DNA of 64,000 nucleotides, taken from Anaerolineales bacterium. Lineage in GTDB: Bacteria > Chloroflexota > Anaerolineae > Anaerolineales > Villigracilaceae. The notes under the pieces were generated by a model. That model saw nothing but the letters and a program-made list of their open reading frames with translations. It searched no databases and was not told the DNA's origin. Positions within the stretch are counted from its first letter, which is position 1, and every line of letters begins with the position of its first letter. Shown here piece by piece: positions 41,362 to 54,451 of the stretch. The position numbers and the translations under genes were made by a program. The stretch spans positions 1,674,001-1,738,000 of the forward strand of contig CP129481.1 in NCBI GenBank assembly GCA_030583905.1, given 5' to 3'.

Positions 41362-44300
41362 GCTATTTGATTTTACTTGTTTTTCTGTCTTTTTGCGAGG
41401 TTTATGAGTTTGTTCGCTGGGGAAATTGGAATAAACAAATCCTGGCGTGGTTTCGAGCATTTTCTTGAACGCTTCCACGACGCGCGGGTCGAATTGCTTT
41501 CCTGTGAGATTGTTGATGTATTCCATTACATCTTCCTCCTTCCAGGCTTTACGATAGGGACGGTCTGAGAGCAGGGCATCCCAAACATCGATGACAGCAA
41601 AGATGCGGGCGGCAAGGGGAATCTCCTCTCCCTTTAATCCGCGCGGATAGCCGTTTCCATCCCACCATTCGTGGTGGCAGTAGGGGATATCCAGCGTTGG
41701 GCGCAGATAAGGAATTGGGGCGAGCAAGTCGTAAGCGTATTTCGGATGTTTCCTCATTTCGGTCAGTTCTTCATCGGTAAGTGTGCCTGGTTTTCGGAGG
41801 ATGCTGTCTGGAACGCCCATTTTCCCAATATCATGCAGCAGCGTTCCGCGGCGGATGTGATGGATCTCAGACTCAGAAATGCCCATTTGCCGAGCCAGTT
41901 CCACGGTCAGGTTGGTGACGCGTTGTGTATGTCCTTGAGTCTCTTTATCGCGAAGTTCGAGGGCTTTTCCCCATCCCTCGAGGGTCGTATCATAAGCGAG
42001 GGAAAGCTCTTGGTTGGTGCGCTGCAGATTCTCGAACAGTTGCGCATTATCAATGGCGATGGTGGCTTGACCAGCAAGTGTTTGCAGGAAATCAAGCCAG
42101 TCTGCGGCAGGGGTGAACGGATCGGTGAAGTAGGTTTCCAAAATCCCTTTTGCAGCACCTTTGCTTAATAGCGGGATGGCATAGTAGCTTTTAAACTTTT
42201 CTCCTAACATGAATTCGCGCCTTGCATCCAATTCGTTGGAAAGAGATTTTATGTAAATTGGTTGGCGGTTCAAAAGGATTTGTCCCGCAAGTTCGTCGCC
42301 GATGCTTATGGATTTCTGAACAGCCTCGTTATGCTGAAAACCTTTGACAGCGTAATAATCCAGCATTTGGCTGTTCGGATTGAAAACCAAAATTGACGCT
42401 GCGCTGACGCCCATCTTGGTGATCAGGTGTTCGGTAATGATATTGAGCGTGATCTGCAGGTCAAGACTGGATGTAATTGCGGTATCCATTTCACGAAGGG
42501 TTGTCAGGCGGCGCACCTGTTCCTCGCTTCGTTCGTATAAAGTTGAACGGTAGATCGCATTCCCGGCAATCTCCGCGATGGTGATGATCAGGCGTATATG
42601 ATCGGTTTCGATCTGGCGCGGTTTTTTGATACCGACCGTGATCACGCCAATGGTTTCATTTGCCGTACGGATCGGAACTGTGATCACTCCCCAGCCTTTG
42701 CCAAAGATCGGGGCATTTTCAGGATGCGCCCAGGGATCATCCATTAATTCGGGGCTGATATGTGGCTCCCCGCTGGCATATACCCTTCCAATGATCCCTT
42801 CGCCGGGCTTGAAAATTTTCTTGGGGATATCGGTTTGCCAGCCGCTTGTGACACGCGGTGTCAATCCTCCGAGCTCATGGTCGTAGAGCAGGATCGTTGC
42901 CGTGTCAGTGGCAATGCTTGATTTGATCTCGTTGAGGAGGATGGGAAGCATCTCCTCTGTATCGCGCGCAGCACGAAGCGCGGACGAGATGCGGCTCATC
43001 ATTTCCAGTTCATCAAGTCGTTGTCTTGTTTCTGTATAAAGCTTGACATTTTCCAGGGATATGCCTGCCAAGTGGGCGAAGGTCTGCGCTGCAATTGCGT
43101 CATTTTGTGTGAAGGCATTGGGAGTGCGGCTGTCCAATGTGATATAGCCAATTACCTGTCCACGCGACATGAGCGGGACACCCATCCATCCGCGCACATG
43201 GGTGGCTTCTCCCCACCTTTCAAAGCGTGGATCATCCTTGCAATCGTCAATGATCAATGCCTGGCCAGTTTCGTTGATGATCCTGCACAGTGTGTTGTCC
43301 GATGAAAAGACCTGATTCAATGCCTTGTCGGGAGTTGGCAATCCCACAGCAGCGGTGATGCGAAGATGGTCATTTTCGATTTCCAAAATGGATGCACTGT
43401 CGTACGGCGCAATCTTATGGAGCCAATCCAGAATGGCATTGTGCAGGGAGGGCAGGTCGAGTAAATTGGTTAGCGCGGTGGCTGCCTGCCTGACAGTCTC
43501 GGCTGTTTCCCGGCGTTTTCTTTCCAACTCGAATAGGCGCGCTTTTTCGATGGCGGTTGCGGCTTGATTGGCGAACGTCTGAATGCGGGTGGCATGTTCC
43601 TCGGTGTATGCTCCCGGCGTTCGGCTGTCAATGTTGATGAACCCTATCAATGAGTCTTGGGCGAACATGGCAACCGACATCCAACCGCGGATATATCCAC
43701 TGCCGGACCATTTTTCAAAGATTGCATCCTGTTGCGCGTCCTCAATGATAAGAGGCCTGCGTGTTTTTGCAAGATGGGTCCACTTGTCAGTGAGAGGGAA
43801 TTCACGTCCGATTTGATATTCATCGGGCAAGCCGCGGCTTGTAGCGAGACGGATGGACTGATCAAATTTCAGCATAATGGAGGCGCTGTCGTATGGAGCC
43901 AGTTTTTCCAGCCAGTCTAGAATGTTCTCGAGTAGATTTTCCAAATCCAATGTATTGGCAAGCGATGCTGTGGCTTGACGCAGATCATCCGCCTCCCTGC
44001 GGCGGCGTTGTTCCAATTCGAATAGACGAACATTTTCGATTGCGATCGCAACCTGATTGGCAAAAGTTTGGGTAATGGCTGCATGTTCACTGTTAAAGAA
44101 ACCAGGCGTACGATTGTCAAGGTTAAGGAAACCGATGATTTTGTCCTGCACGATCAAAGGTATACCCATCCAGCTTCGGATGTGTTCTGCCCCTTCAAGT
44201 TTGACAAACCTATCATCCTTGTGAATATCCGGAATGATCACAGGCTGACGGAGCTCATCCATACCGCCCCATTTCTCAGCATTGAAGGAATATTTTGTGC

Positions 44301-46518
44301 CAATCAGTTCTTGGGGAATATTTTCCCCTGCTATGATCTCGGCAAATCCCTGGTTGATCATTTCAACGGACGCGCTGTCATAGTTGATTATTTTTTTCAA
44401 TAGCGTAAAGATTTTTTCGAACATGAATTCTGGTTTGAAAAAGGCTGTCAGTTCGAGAGTAGTTTCGCGCAGGATCTCCGCCTGTTGGCGGCGCTTCTTT
44501 TCCAACTCGAAGAGTTGGATGCGTTCCATGGCATTTGCCAACCCGCCAGCGATCGTATTGAGCAGACGCTCGTCCCTTTCGGTGAAGGCACCCAATTGTT
44601 TGCTCTCTACGTTCAAGATCCCAAACACCTTTTTTCCAATGCTGATTGGGGCGCAAAGCTCTGAGCGCGTGTTGTTGGATATCTTGAAGTATTCAGGCGC
44701 GAGAGAAACATCATCTATTCGAAGGGACTGTCTGGAAGAGAGCACCCTTCCTGCAATCCCTTTGTCAACAGGTATGCTGTAACACATGTTGTCAGCGTCT
44801 GTACCTCGGTACGAATAATGTGGGATCAGAAAATCTCTTGTTTCATTTAATAGAAAAACGCCGCAATTATCCGAGTACAAAGTGTCGCTGATAATATCCG
44901 TTACATGTTGGATCAGGGAATCCACATCCTTGGCGGTTGCCTCTGCCTGTGCCGTCAGGTGAAGGACGCTCAATTCCCTCAATTGTTTTTGCAGTGCTCC
45001 CTCAGACTGTTTCCTTGCTGTAATGTCATGAGCCAGCGCGAAAACGACATTGCTCCCAAAATATACCCCCTTATAGAGTTGGACTTCCTTTGGAAAAACA
45101 TCTCCGTTACTTCGTAATCCCCAGAACTCGAACTGTTGCGGTTCGCCGTTGAACGCATCTTGAAACATCTTTAAGAGCTTCTTCAGGTCATTTTTTCCGG
45201 GTGCGCTCAGATCCTCAGGGGTTTTTCCGATGAAGTATTCCCTTGGATATCCGTACATTTGCACCACGCCGTCATTGACGTCAAGGAAGCGCCCATCCTG
45301 ATCTTGGACGTAAATGGCGTCGCGCACGGCATTGAACAGACCTCGGTAACTGATCTCGCTGTTCAACAAGGCTTCTTCATGGTTCTTTTTCTCAATTGCC
45401 GTGCCGAGCGTATTTGCAGCGGCACGCAATGCATCTATTTCTGCCTCTGTCCACTCGCGCTCATGCACGCAATCATCAAATCCGATAAATCCCCACCAAT
45501 CCTTTTCTACCTGGATCGGTATGCATATCAGAGAAAGGATTCCTTGTCCTCGTAGCAATTCCTGTTCCTCAACCGGGAAATCGTTCGTCCTGCCGAATAT
45601 GGGCAAGCCCTGATCGAAGTTCTTTATCCAGCGGACATATCCTGGTTCCGCAGTGCTGATGTGTTGGAGTCTCTGATTGTGCTTCTGGGGCACAATTCCA
45701 TTGTTACACCATTCATAAACTTGAGACACAAACGTCTCGTCCGGTCCTTGCACTTTTTTGAATATATAGACTCGGCTGACATCCGTGGTTTGCCCCAATC
45801 TGGCAAGGACGCTGTCAACACTATCCTCCCAATTGGCGGATTTAAGGAACTGCTCTGCAGAAAACCCAACCGCTTTCACAATTTCATCGCGGCGCTTCAC
45901 CGCATCCTCCGCCGACTTTTGCTCTGTAATATCCACAAGAATGCCGTGCCAATGGAGGGGGGCTCCGTTTTCACCCGTGATAACAGATGCATCCTCCTTG
46001 ACCCAGACATAATGCCCATCATGATGGCGCAGCCGATATTCGATGCGAAATGCATCCCCGGTGCTATTGGTGCGGATGTCCTCTGCCAGTACCCGTTCCC
46101 TGTCACTGGGATGCAGCGACGCTTCCCACAAGCTGGTATCTGCTTGCCACTCCTCGGCAGAATACCCGAGCAGATCCTTTACACGTGGGCTTATGTATTG
46201 AAGAACATGCCCTTCGAACTCTTCTATGAAGACAACCGCAGGCAGCTTTTCGACCAGAATGCGATGACGTTTCTCTAGTTCCATGGTTTCATGTTCCGCC
46301 CTTTGTTGTGCCGATAAACCTCGCTTAATGGCAAGGAAAAGCATAAACGCAGTAGTTATAACGAAAAGCCAGCCTTTTAACGTCTGTGCCCTGGAGAGAA
46401 GTTCGGGACTTGGGAATAGAAAAAAGAACAGCCGATCCGTTAATAGAATCCATACACTGCCAATGACAAAATAACCAGTGGCGATTTTTAGTGCGGTTGA
46501 TGCGTTTTGACTCTTCAT
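41353..46518 (-). CDS. Giant PAS/GAF HD-GYP sensor, about 1721 aa
   Basis: From ATG 46518 (a -10 element lies just upstream; the frame also opens at 46623 before it). Two membrane helices (about 10-70) precede PAS (about 60-185), GAF, PAS (about 350-465), then six more GAF domains in tandem, and a C-terminal HD-GYP domain. The HD motif LLHDIGKMGV and GYP motif WWDGNGYPRGL are intact, so hydrolysis of cyclic di-GMP is expected. Three consecutive GAFs share near-repeated text (LDWLEKLAPYDSAS and LDWLHKIAPYDSAS), showing recent internal duplication. There is no kinase or GGDEF domain. The input ligands are unknown. Confidence 0.85.
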   Translation of the reverse strand: MKSQNASTALKIATGYFVIGSVWILLTDRLFFFLFPSPELLSRAQTLKGWLFVITTAFMLFLAIKRGLSAQQRAEHETMELEKRHRILVEKLPAVVFIEEFEGHVLQYISPRVKDLLGYSAEEWQADTSLWEASLHPSDRERVLAEDIRTNSTGDAFRIEYRLRHHDGHYVWVKEDASVITGENGAPLHWHGILVDITEQKSAEDAVKRRDEIVKAVGFSAEQFLKSANWEDSVDSVLARLGQTTDVSRVYIFKKVQGPDETFVSQVYEWCNNGIVPQKHNQRLQHISTAEPGYVRWIKNFDQGLPIFGRTNDFPVEEQELLRGQGILSLICIPIQVEKDWWGFIGFDDCVHEREWTEAEIDALRAAANTLGTAIEKKNHEEALLNSEISYRGLFNAVRDAIYVQDQDGRFLDVNDGVVQMYGYPREYFIGKTPEDLSAPGKNDLKKLLKMFQDAFNGEPQQFEFWGLRSNGDVFPKEVQLYKGVYFGSNVVFALAHDITARKQSEGALQKQLRELSVLHLTAQAEATAKDVDSLIQHVTDIISDTLYSDNCGVFLLNETRDFLIPHYSYRGTDADNMCYSIPVDKGIAGRVLSSRQSLRIDDVSLAPEYFKISNNTRSELCAPISIGKKVFGILNVESKQLGAFTERDERLLNTIAGGLANAMERIQLFELEKKRRQQAEILRETTLELTAFFKPEFMFEKIFTLLKKIINYDSASVEMINQGFAEIIAGENIPQELIGTKYSFNAEKWGGMDELRQPVIIPDIHKDDRFVKLEGAEHIRSWMGIPLIVQDKIIGFLNLDNRTPGFFNSEHAAITQTFANQVAIAIENVRLFELEQRRRREADDLRQATASLANTLDLENLLENILDWLEKLAPYDSASIMLKFDQSIRLATSRGLPDEYQIGREFPLTDKWTHLAKTRRPLIIEDAQQDAIFEKWSGSGYIRGWMSVAMFAQDSLIGFINIDSRTPGAYTEEHATRIQTFANQAATAIEKARLFELERKRRETAETVRQAATALTNLLDLPSLHNAILDWLHKIAPYDSASILEIENDHLRITAAVGLPTPDKALNQVFSSDNTLCRIINETGQALIIDDCKDDPRFERWGEATHVRGWMGVPLMSRGQVIGYITLDSRTPNAFTQNDAIAAQTFAHLAGISLENVKLYTETRQRLDELEMMSRISSALRAARDTEEMLPILLNEIKSSIATDTATILLYDHELGGLTPRVTSGWQTDIPKKIFKPGEGIIGRVYASGEPHISPELMDDPWAHPENAPIFGKGWGVITVPIRTANETIGVITVGIKKPRQIETDHIRLIITIAEIAGNAIYRSTLYERSEEQVRRLTTLREMDTAITSSLDLQITLNIITEHLITKMGVSAASILVFNPNSQMLDYYAVKGFQHNEAVQKSISIGDELAGQILLNRQPIYIKSLSNELDARREFMLGEKFKSYYAIPLLSKGAAKGILETYFTDPFTPAADWLDFLQTLAGQATIAIDNAQLFENLQRTNQELSLAYDTTLEGWGKALELRDKETQGHTQRVTNLTVELARQMGISESEIHHIRRGTLLHDIGKMGVPDSILRKPGTLTDEELTEMRKHPKYAYDLLAPIPYLRPTLDIPYCHHEWWDGNGYPRGLKGEEIPLAARIFAVIDVWDALLSDRPYRKAWKEEDVMEYINNLTGKQFDPRVVEAFKKMLETTPGFVYSNFPSEQTHKPRKKTEKQVKSNSKK

Positions 46519-46536
46519 ATTGATATTGCTCTGCTT

Positions 46537-46542
46537 ATTATA
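46537..46542 (-). promoter_or_regulatory. -10 element of the giant sensor gene
   Basis: TATAAT on the minus strand (complement of 46537-46542), 19 bases before ATG 46518; no good -35 seen. Confidence 0.45.
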
Positions 46543-46630
46543 GACGCTTTCATGTGCAGTTTCATTCCAAATGAATTGTGGGAATAACGCATTTGGATAT
46601 AAAAGCCCCGCAGAGATGTTCATTTAACTC

Positions 46631-46663
46631 TAAAAAATACTACAGACTCATACGAGTCTGTAG
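46631..46663 (-). terminator. Terminator downstream of the tRNA-Cys-like element
   Basis: On the minus strand CTACAGACTC and GAGTCTGTAG (complements of 46654-46663 and 46640-46649) enclose a 4-base loop and precede TATTTTTTAG. Very strong. Confidence 0.85.
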
Positions 46664-46770
46664 TAGATGTGTTGACGGGATTTGTCGCGCAATATCCTTA
46701 TGGGAAACCCGTGAATATGAATTCGCGTGTCCGTAGGGTATTGCAGCCCTACAGTTATCTTGCCTCTACC
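46664..46770 (-). pseudogene. Decayed tRNA-Cys copy or tRNA-derived small RNA
   Basis: Read on the minus strand, the segment keeps pieces of the neighbouring tRNA-Cys in order: GGTAGAGGCAAG (D-arm-like), GTAGGGCTGCAATACCCTAC (anticodon-arm-like with TGCA), TATTCACGGG and ATCCCGTC (T-arm halves). The TTCGA of the T loop is replaced by about 29 unrelated bases. It is followed by a terminator whose stem matches that of tRNA-Cys. The order suggests a tandem duplication that decayed; a functional structured RNA cannot be excluded. Confidence 0.5.
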
Positions 46771-46773
46771 CAA

Positions 46774-46802
46774 CAAAAAAAACAGACCCTTGCGAGTCTG
46801 TT
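46774..46802 (-). terminator. Terminator after tRNA-Cys
   Basis: On the minus strand AACAGAC and GTCTGTT (complements of 46796-46802 and 46781-46787) form the stem, followed by a T run (TTTTTTTT). Confidence 0.8.
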
Positions 46803-46806
46803 CAGA

Positions 46807-46877
46807 GGCGTCGACGGGATTCGAACCCGTGAATAAGGGTTTTGCAGACCCTTGCCTTACCACTTGGCCACGACGCC
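46807..46877 (-). tRNA. tRNA-Cys (anticodon GCA)
   Basis: 71 bases without CCA. The acceptor stem GGCGTCG/CGACGCC, the T arm ACGGGTTCGAATCCCGT and the anticodon loop CTGCAAA with GCA are intact. Last intact tRNA of the minus-strand Phe-Gly-Cys cluster. Confidence 0.95.
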
Positions 46878-46931
46878 ATATACACAAAAGGATTGCCGAC
46901 CGAAAACTTCAATCTGCAATCCTCCATGGTT

Positions 46932-47004
<73 letters not shown>

Positions 47005-47032
47005 GTGTTTCGGTTATCCTGCTCACCGAGAG

Positions 47033-47105
47033 TGCCGAGACCCAGGATCGAACTGGGGACACCGCGATTTTCAGTCGCGTGCTCTACCAACTGAGCTATC
47101 TCGGC
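47033..47105 (-). tRNA. tRNA-Phe (anticodon GAA)
   Basis: 73 bases including the discriminator A. Acceptor GCCGAGA/TCTCGGC, anticodon loop CTGAAAA with GAA, T arm CAGTTCGATCCTG. First gene of the minus-strand tRNA operon, directly after a consensus promoter. Confidence 0.95.
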
Positions 47106-47132
47106 TTGCTATTCTTTTGTTAAGCGTCCGTG

Positions 47133-47161
47133 ATTTTACACGTACTTATATGGATTGTCAA
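47133..47161 (-). promoter_or_regulatory. Promoter of the tRNA-Phe/Gly/Cys operon
   Basis: On the minus strand TTGACA (complement of 47156-47161), a 17-base spacer and TAAAAT (complement of 47133-47138): a near-consensus sigma-70-type promoter, divergent from rpoB. Confidence 0.85.
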
Positions 47162-47210
47162 GAAATGTAAAAGGCAATATCTCACTTCGTATATTTGTGA
47201 CGAATTCTTC

Positions 47211-47239
47211 TTGACGTATTGGCTTCCTTTCGATATAAT
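47211..47239 (+). promoter_or_regulatory. Promoter of rpoB
   Basis: TTGACG (47211-47216), 17-base spacer, TATAAT (47234-47239); predicted start about 47246. Confidence 0.85.
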
Positions 47240-47248
47240 TTTAGGTTG

Positions 47249-47264
47249 CTGTCCAGCGGGACAG
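47249..47264 (+). other. 5'-terminal hairpin in the rpoB leader
   Basis: CTGTCC (47249-47254) pairs with GGACAG (47259-47264) around AGCG, a few bases from the predicted transcript start. No T run follows, so it is more likely an mRNA-stabilising or regulatory hairpin than a terminator. Confidence 0.5.
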
Positions 47265-47305
47265 TTTAAATCGTTTATCCCAGCCACATAAGTCAGGAGA
47301 GAAGA

Positions 47306-51208
<3,903 letters not shown>

Positions 51209-51217
51209 GATTTCCTA

Positions 51218-51246
51218 TTGACGATGCTGGTATGGCATGTTAGAAT
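51218..51246 (+). promoter_or_regulatory. Promoter of the rpsL leader and str-S10-spc operon
   Basis: TTGACG (51218-51223), 17-base spacer, TAGAAT (51241-51246), 10 bases after the rpoB stop; predicted start about 51253. Confidence 0.75.
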
Positions 51247-51268
51247 AACCAGCCGTTGCCCGGAGAGC

Positions 51269-51340
51269 ATGAGTGGCATTTCTCCCACTCGACGACACAA
51301 TTGGCAGCTACAAGTGAGGCCATCATCTGTAGGTTTTTGA
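51269..51340 (+). CDS. Putative 23-residue leader peptide of the rpsL operon
   Basis: ATG 51269 to TGA 51340, starting MSGISPTRRHNWQLQ. GGAG (51262-51265) is close upstream. The last third of the ORF, including the stop codon, runs through the terminator hairpin at 51316-51347: the stop TGA is the first three bases of its 3' arm. A ribosome reaching the end of the ORF would cover the hairpin and favour readthrough. Peptide conservation has not been tested. Confidence 0.5.
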   Translation: MSGISPTRRHNWQLQVRPSSVGF

Positions 51341-51354
51341 TGGCCTCGTTTTTT
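51316..51354 (+). terminator. Attenuator terminator upstream of rpsL
   Basis: GAGGCCATCA (51316-51325) pairs perfectly with TGATGGCCTC (51338-51347) around a 12-base loop, followed by GTTTTTT. It lies between the promoter and rpsL, so transcription of the whole ribosomal protein operon must pass it. Confidence 0.85.
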
Positions 51355-51403
51355 GCGAATATCGATAAAAAACTTTTGAAGGAATTTGTGATCGGAGGCG
51401 AAT

Positions 51404-51820
51404 GTGCCGACAGTAAATCAAATGGTCCGCAAGGGCCGCAAAAACAAAAATGCAAAAAGCAAGTCACCCGCTTTGCAATATACACTGAACAGCTTCAAAC
51501 AGCGTCGTTTCCGTCAGGACAAGGGCGCTCCGCAGAAGCGCGGTGTTTGTACTGTGGTGCGTACGATGACCCCCAAGAAGCCGAACTCTGCGTTGCGCAA
51601 GATCGCTCGTGTGCGTTTGAGCAATGGCATCGAGGTTACGGCGTACATTCCGGGTGAAGGCCATCAACTGCAGGAGCACTCGGTGGTGTTGGTCCGTGGC
51701 GGTCGTGTAAAGGACCTGCCGGGCGTACGCTATCACATCGTGCGCGGCTCCCTCGATACCACCGGCGTTGCAAATCGTAAACAGGGCCGCTCGAAGTACG
51801 GCGCGAAGCGTCCGAAGTAA
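51404..51820 (+). CDS. rpsL: 30S ribosomal protein S12
   Basis: 138 residues with a GTG start; GGAGG lies 6 bases upstream. The N-terminal insert relative to E. coli (about 15 residues, [16 protein letters not shown] region) occurs in many phyla. [11 protein letters not shown] carries the streptomycin-related lysine (K58/K59 region) and [12 protein letters not shown] carries the second one (K103). Both are wild-type, predicting streptomycin sensitivity at this site. First gene of the str-S10-spc run. Confidence 0.96.
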   Translation: MPTVNQMVRKGRKNKNAKSKSPALQYTLNSFKQRRFRQDKGAPQKRGVCTVVRTMTPKKPNSALRKIARVRLSNGIEVTAYIPGEGHQLQEHSVVLVRGGRVKDLPGVRYHIVRGSLDTTGVANRKQGRSKYGAKRPK

Positions 51821-51842
51821 TGAATGGATGGAGTAGTTAAGC

Positions 51843-52310
51843 ATGCGTAGAGCAAAACCTGAGACCCGGGAAATCCTTCCCGATATCCGTTTTAATAGCG
51901 TCAATGTTCAGACCATGATCCAGCATGTGCTCAAGAGAGGCAAGAAGAGCGTTGCAACTGGGCTGGTTTATGATGCGATGGAAATGATCAAAGATCGAAC
52001 CGAGAAGAGCCCCATGGAAGTCTTCGATGGTGCCCTCAAGAATGTCAGCCCCGCCATGGAAGTCCGCCCGCGGCGTGTGGGTGGGGCGACCTATCAGGTT
52101 CCCATGGAAGTTTCCGCCGAACGCCGCACCACCCTGGCGATTCGCTGGATCCTTTCTGCGGCTCGTGAACGCTCTGGGAAATCATTCTCCGATAAACTTG
52201 CATCCGAGTTAATCGATGCGTTTAATGAGACCGGCTCATCCATCCGCAAGCGTGATGAAACCCACAAGATGGCAGAGGCGAACCGCGCCTTTTCCCATTA
52301 CCGTATCTAA
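51843..52310 (+). CDS. rpsG: 30S ribosomal protein S7
   Basis: 155 residues, standard length. RRAKPETREILPDIRF at the N-terminus, LKRGKKSVATGLVYDAME and KRDETHKMAEANRAFSHYR at the C-terminus are diagnostic. S7 nucleates assembly of the 30S head and in E. coli represses its own operon. It starts 22 bases after rpsL. Confidence 0.96.
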   Translation: MRRAKPETREILPDIRFNSVNVQTMIQHVLKRGKKSVATGLVYDAMEMIKDRTEKSPMEVFDGALKNVSPAMEVRPRRVGGATYQVPMEVSAERRTTLAIRWILSAARERSGKSFSDKLASELIDAFNETGSSIRKRDETHKMAEANRAFSHYRI

Positions 52311-52347
52311 TCTTGATATTTGATAAAGGAAGCAGGTAGTACTTAGA

Positions 52348-54420
52348 ATGGCTCGCGTTTATCCGTTGGAGAAATACCGAAATATTGGCATTATTGCCCA
52401 CATCGACGCCGGGAAAACCACCACCACCGAGCGGATCATGTTCTATACCGGCATGACGCACCGCATTGGTTCGGTGGATGATGGCAATACGGTAACGGAC
52501 TGGATGGTTCAGGAACGTGAGCGTGGTATTACCATTGTGTCGGCTGCTGTTTCTGCAGAGTGGAAGGGATATCAAGTTAACATCATTGATACTCCCGGCC
52601 ACATTGACTTCACTGCCGAAGTTCAGCGCTCTTTGCGTGTATTGGATGGTGGCGTTGTCGTCTTCGATGCCGTTCAGGGCGTCGAACCCCAGTCTGAGAC
52701 CGTTTGGCGGCAGGCTGATCGTTACGGCGTTCCGCGCATTTGTTTCGTTAATAAGATGGATCGTGTCGGCTCTTCCTACGAGCGGACAATTGAATCTATC
52801 ATAGACCGTCTGGGTGCCAACCCGATCCCAATGCAGATCCCGGTCGGTTTTGAGGCAGGTTTCAAGGGTGTTGTGGATCTGCTTTCCATGCAGGCAGTCA
52901 TCTGGGAAGATGACCTTGGAAAAGAGCCCAAGGTTGGCGAGATTCCTGCTGACTTGAAAGAAGCAGCACAGGAAGCCCGCGCAAAGATGGTGGAAAAGAT
53001 CGCTGAACTCGATGATGAACTGACTATGAAGTTCCTCGAAGCTCAGGAGATCAGCGTGGACGAACTCAAAGCCGCTCTCCGTAAAGGCGTCATCTCCAAT
53101 AAAGCCACCCCTGTTTTCTGTGGTTCTTCATTAAAGAATAAAGGTGTTCAGGTCATGCTGGATGCCGTTGTGGATTATCTGCCTTCTCCGGCGGATATTC
53201 CCTCCATTACAGCTTCCGACCCCAATGATGCTGAAAACACGTTTGAACTTCCGACTCAGGACGACGCTCCTTTGAGTGCGCTTGTGTTCAAGATCGTCAC
53301 CGACCCATATGTTGGGCGTCTTGCGTATATCCGTGTTTACTCTGGCGTTTTAAGCCAGGGACAAACGGTTCAGAACAGCACCAAAGGCAGGAAGGAACGC
53401 ATTGGTCGCTTGCTCCGTATGCACGCCGATCATCGCGAAGATATTACCGAGATCCGTGCGGGGGATATTGGAGCTGTGCTGGGTTTCAAGGAAAGCTTCA
53501 CGGGCGATACTCTTTGTGATAACAAATCCCTCGTTTTGGAAAGCATTTCCTTCCCAGAACCCGTGATCTCCATTGCCATCGAACCGAAGAGTTCCGGCGA
53601 TCAGGAAAAGATGGGTGAAGCCCTCCGCAAACTGGCGGAGGAGGATCCGACCTTCCGCGTCAATTCGGATGAGAATACCGGTCAAACCGTGATTCGCGGT
53701 ATGGGCGAACTGCACCTCGATATCATTGTTGACCGCCTTTTGCGTGAGTTCAAAGTGCAGGCGAATATTGGTACGCCTCGCGTCGCCTACCGCGAAACCA
53801 TCACCAAACCGGTCAAGGAAATCAACTACAAATACGCCAAGCAATCGGGTGGTAAGGGGCAATATGGTCATGTGGTATTTGCGCTTGAACCCGGCGAACG
53901 CGGTAGTGGCATTGTATTTGAGAACAAGATCGTTGGCGGGGCTATTCCTAAAGAGTACATCGGACCTGTTGAAAAAGGCTTTAAGGAAGCCGCCGAAAGC
54001 GGTGTTCTCGCTGGCTACCCCGTGGTTGATTTGAAGATCACGCTGTTCGATGGTTCCTATCACGAAGTGGACTCCAGTGAAATGGCGTTCAAACTGGCTG
54101 CATCCATAGGTTTCAAGGAAGGCGTTCAAAAGGGAAATGCCATTTTGCTTGAGCCGATGATGAAAGTGGAAGTGGTTGTTCCCGAGGAATACCTCGGCGA
54201 TGTAATGGGGCAGATCAACAGTCGCCGCGGCTTAATTCAGGGCATGGATGTCCGCCCTGGTAATGCTCAGGCGATCCGCGCCATGGTTCCGCTCGCGGAG
54301 ATGTTCGGTTACGCCACGCAGCTCCGCTCTGCTACCCAGGGACGCGGCGTCTTTAGTATGGAATTTGACCACTACGCGCCTGTTGCGCAGTCGGTGGCGG
54401 AAGAAATCTTGAAAGCATAA
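52348..54420 (+). CDS. fusA: Elongation factor G
   Basis: 690 residues. G1 [14 protein letters not shown]2 region [11 protein letters not shown]3 DTPGHIDFT and G4 NKMDR are intact, followed by domains II-V. This GTPase drives translocation of tRNA and mRNA on the ribosome. Canonical position between rpsG and tuf. Confidence 0.97.
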   Translation: MARVYPLEKYRNIGIIAHIDAGKTTTTERIMFYTGMTHRIGSVDDGNTVTDWMVQERERGITIVSAAVSAEWKGYQVNIIDTPGHIDFTAEVQRSLRVLDGGVVVFDAVQGVEPQSETVWRQADRYGVPRICFVNKMDRVGSSYERTIESIIDRLGANPIPMQIPVGFEAGFKGVVDLLSMQAVIWEDDLGKEPKVGEIPADLKEAAQEARAKMVEKIAELDDELTMKFLEAQEISVDELKAALRKGVISNKATPVFCGSSLKNKGVQVMLDAVVDYLPSPADIPSITASDPNDAENTFELPTQDDAPLSALVFKIVTDPYVGRLAYIRVYSGVLSQGQTVQNSTKGRKERIGRLLRMHADHREDITEIRAGDIGAVLGFKESFTGDTLCDNKSLVLESISFPEPVISIAIEPKSSGDQEKMGEALRKLAEEDPTFRVNSDENTGQTVIRGMGELHLDIIVDRLLREFKVQANIGTPRVAYRETITKPVKEINYKYAKQSGGKGQYGHVVFALEPGERGSGIVFENKIVGGAIPKEYIGPVEKGFKEAAESGVLAGYPVVDLKITLFDGSYHEVDSSEMAFKLAASIGFKEGVQKGNAILLEPMMKVEVVVPEEYLGDVMGQINSRRGLIQGMDVRPGNAQAIRAMVPLAEMFGYATQLRSATQGRGVFSMEFDHYAPVAQSVAEEILKA

Positions 54421-54451
54421 CAACGGTTTATATAACTCAAGGAGTTTCATT

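Noticed and set aside
51256..51657. 133-codon plus-strand frame overlapping the rpsL start
   Set aside because: It is out of frame with rpsL and has no SD; the rpsL frame matches S12 throughout.
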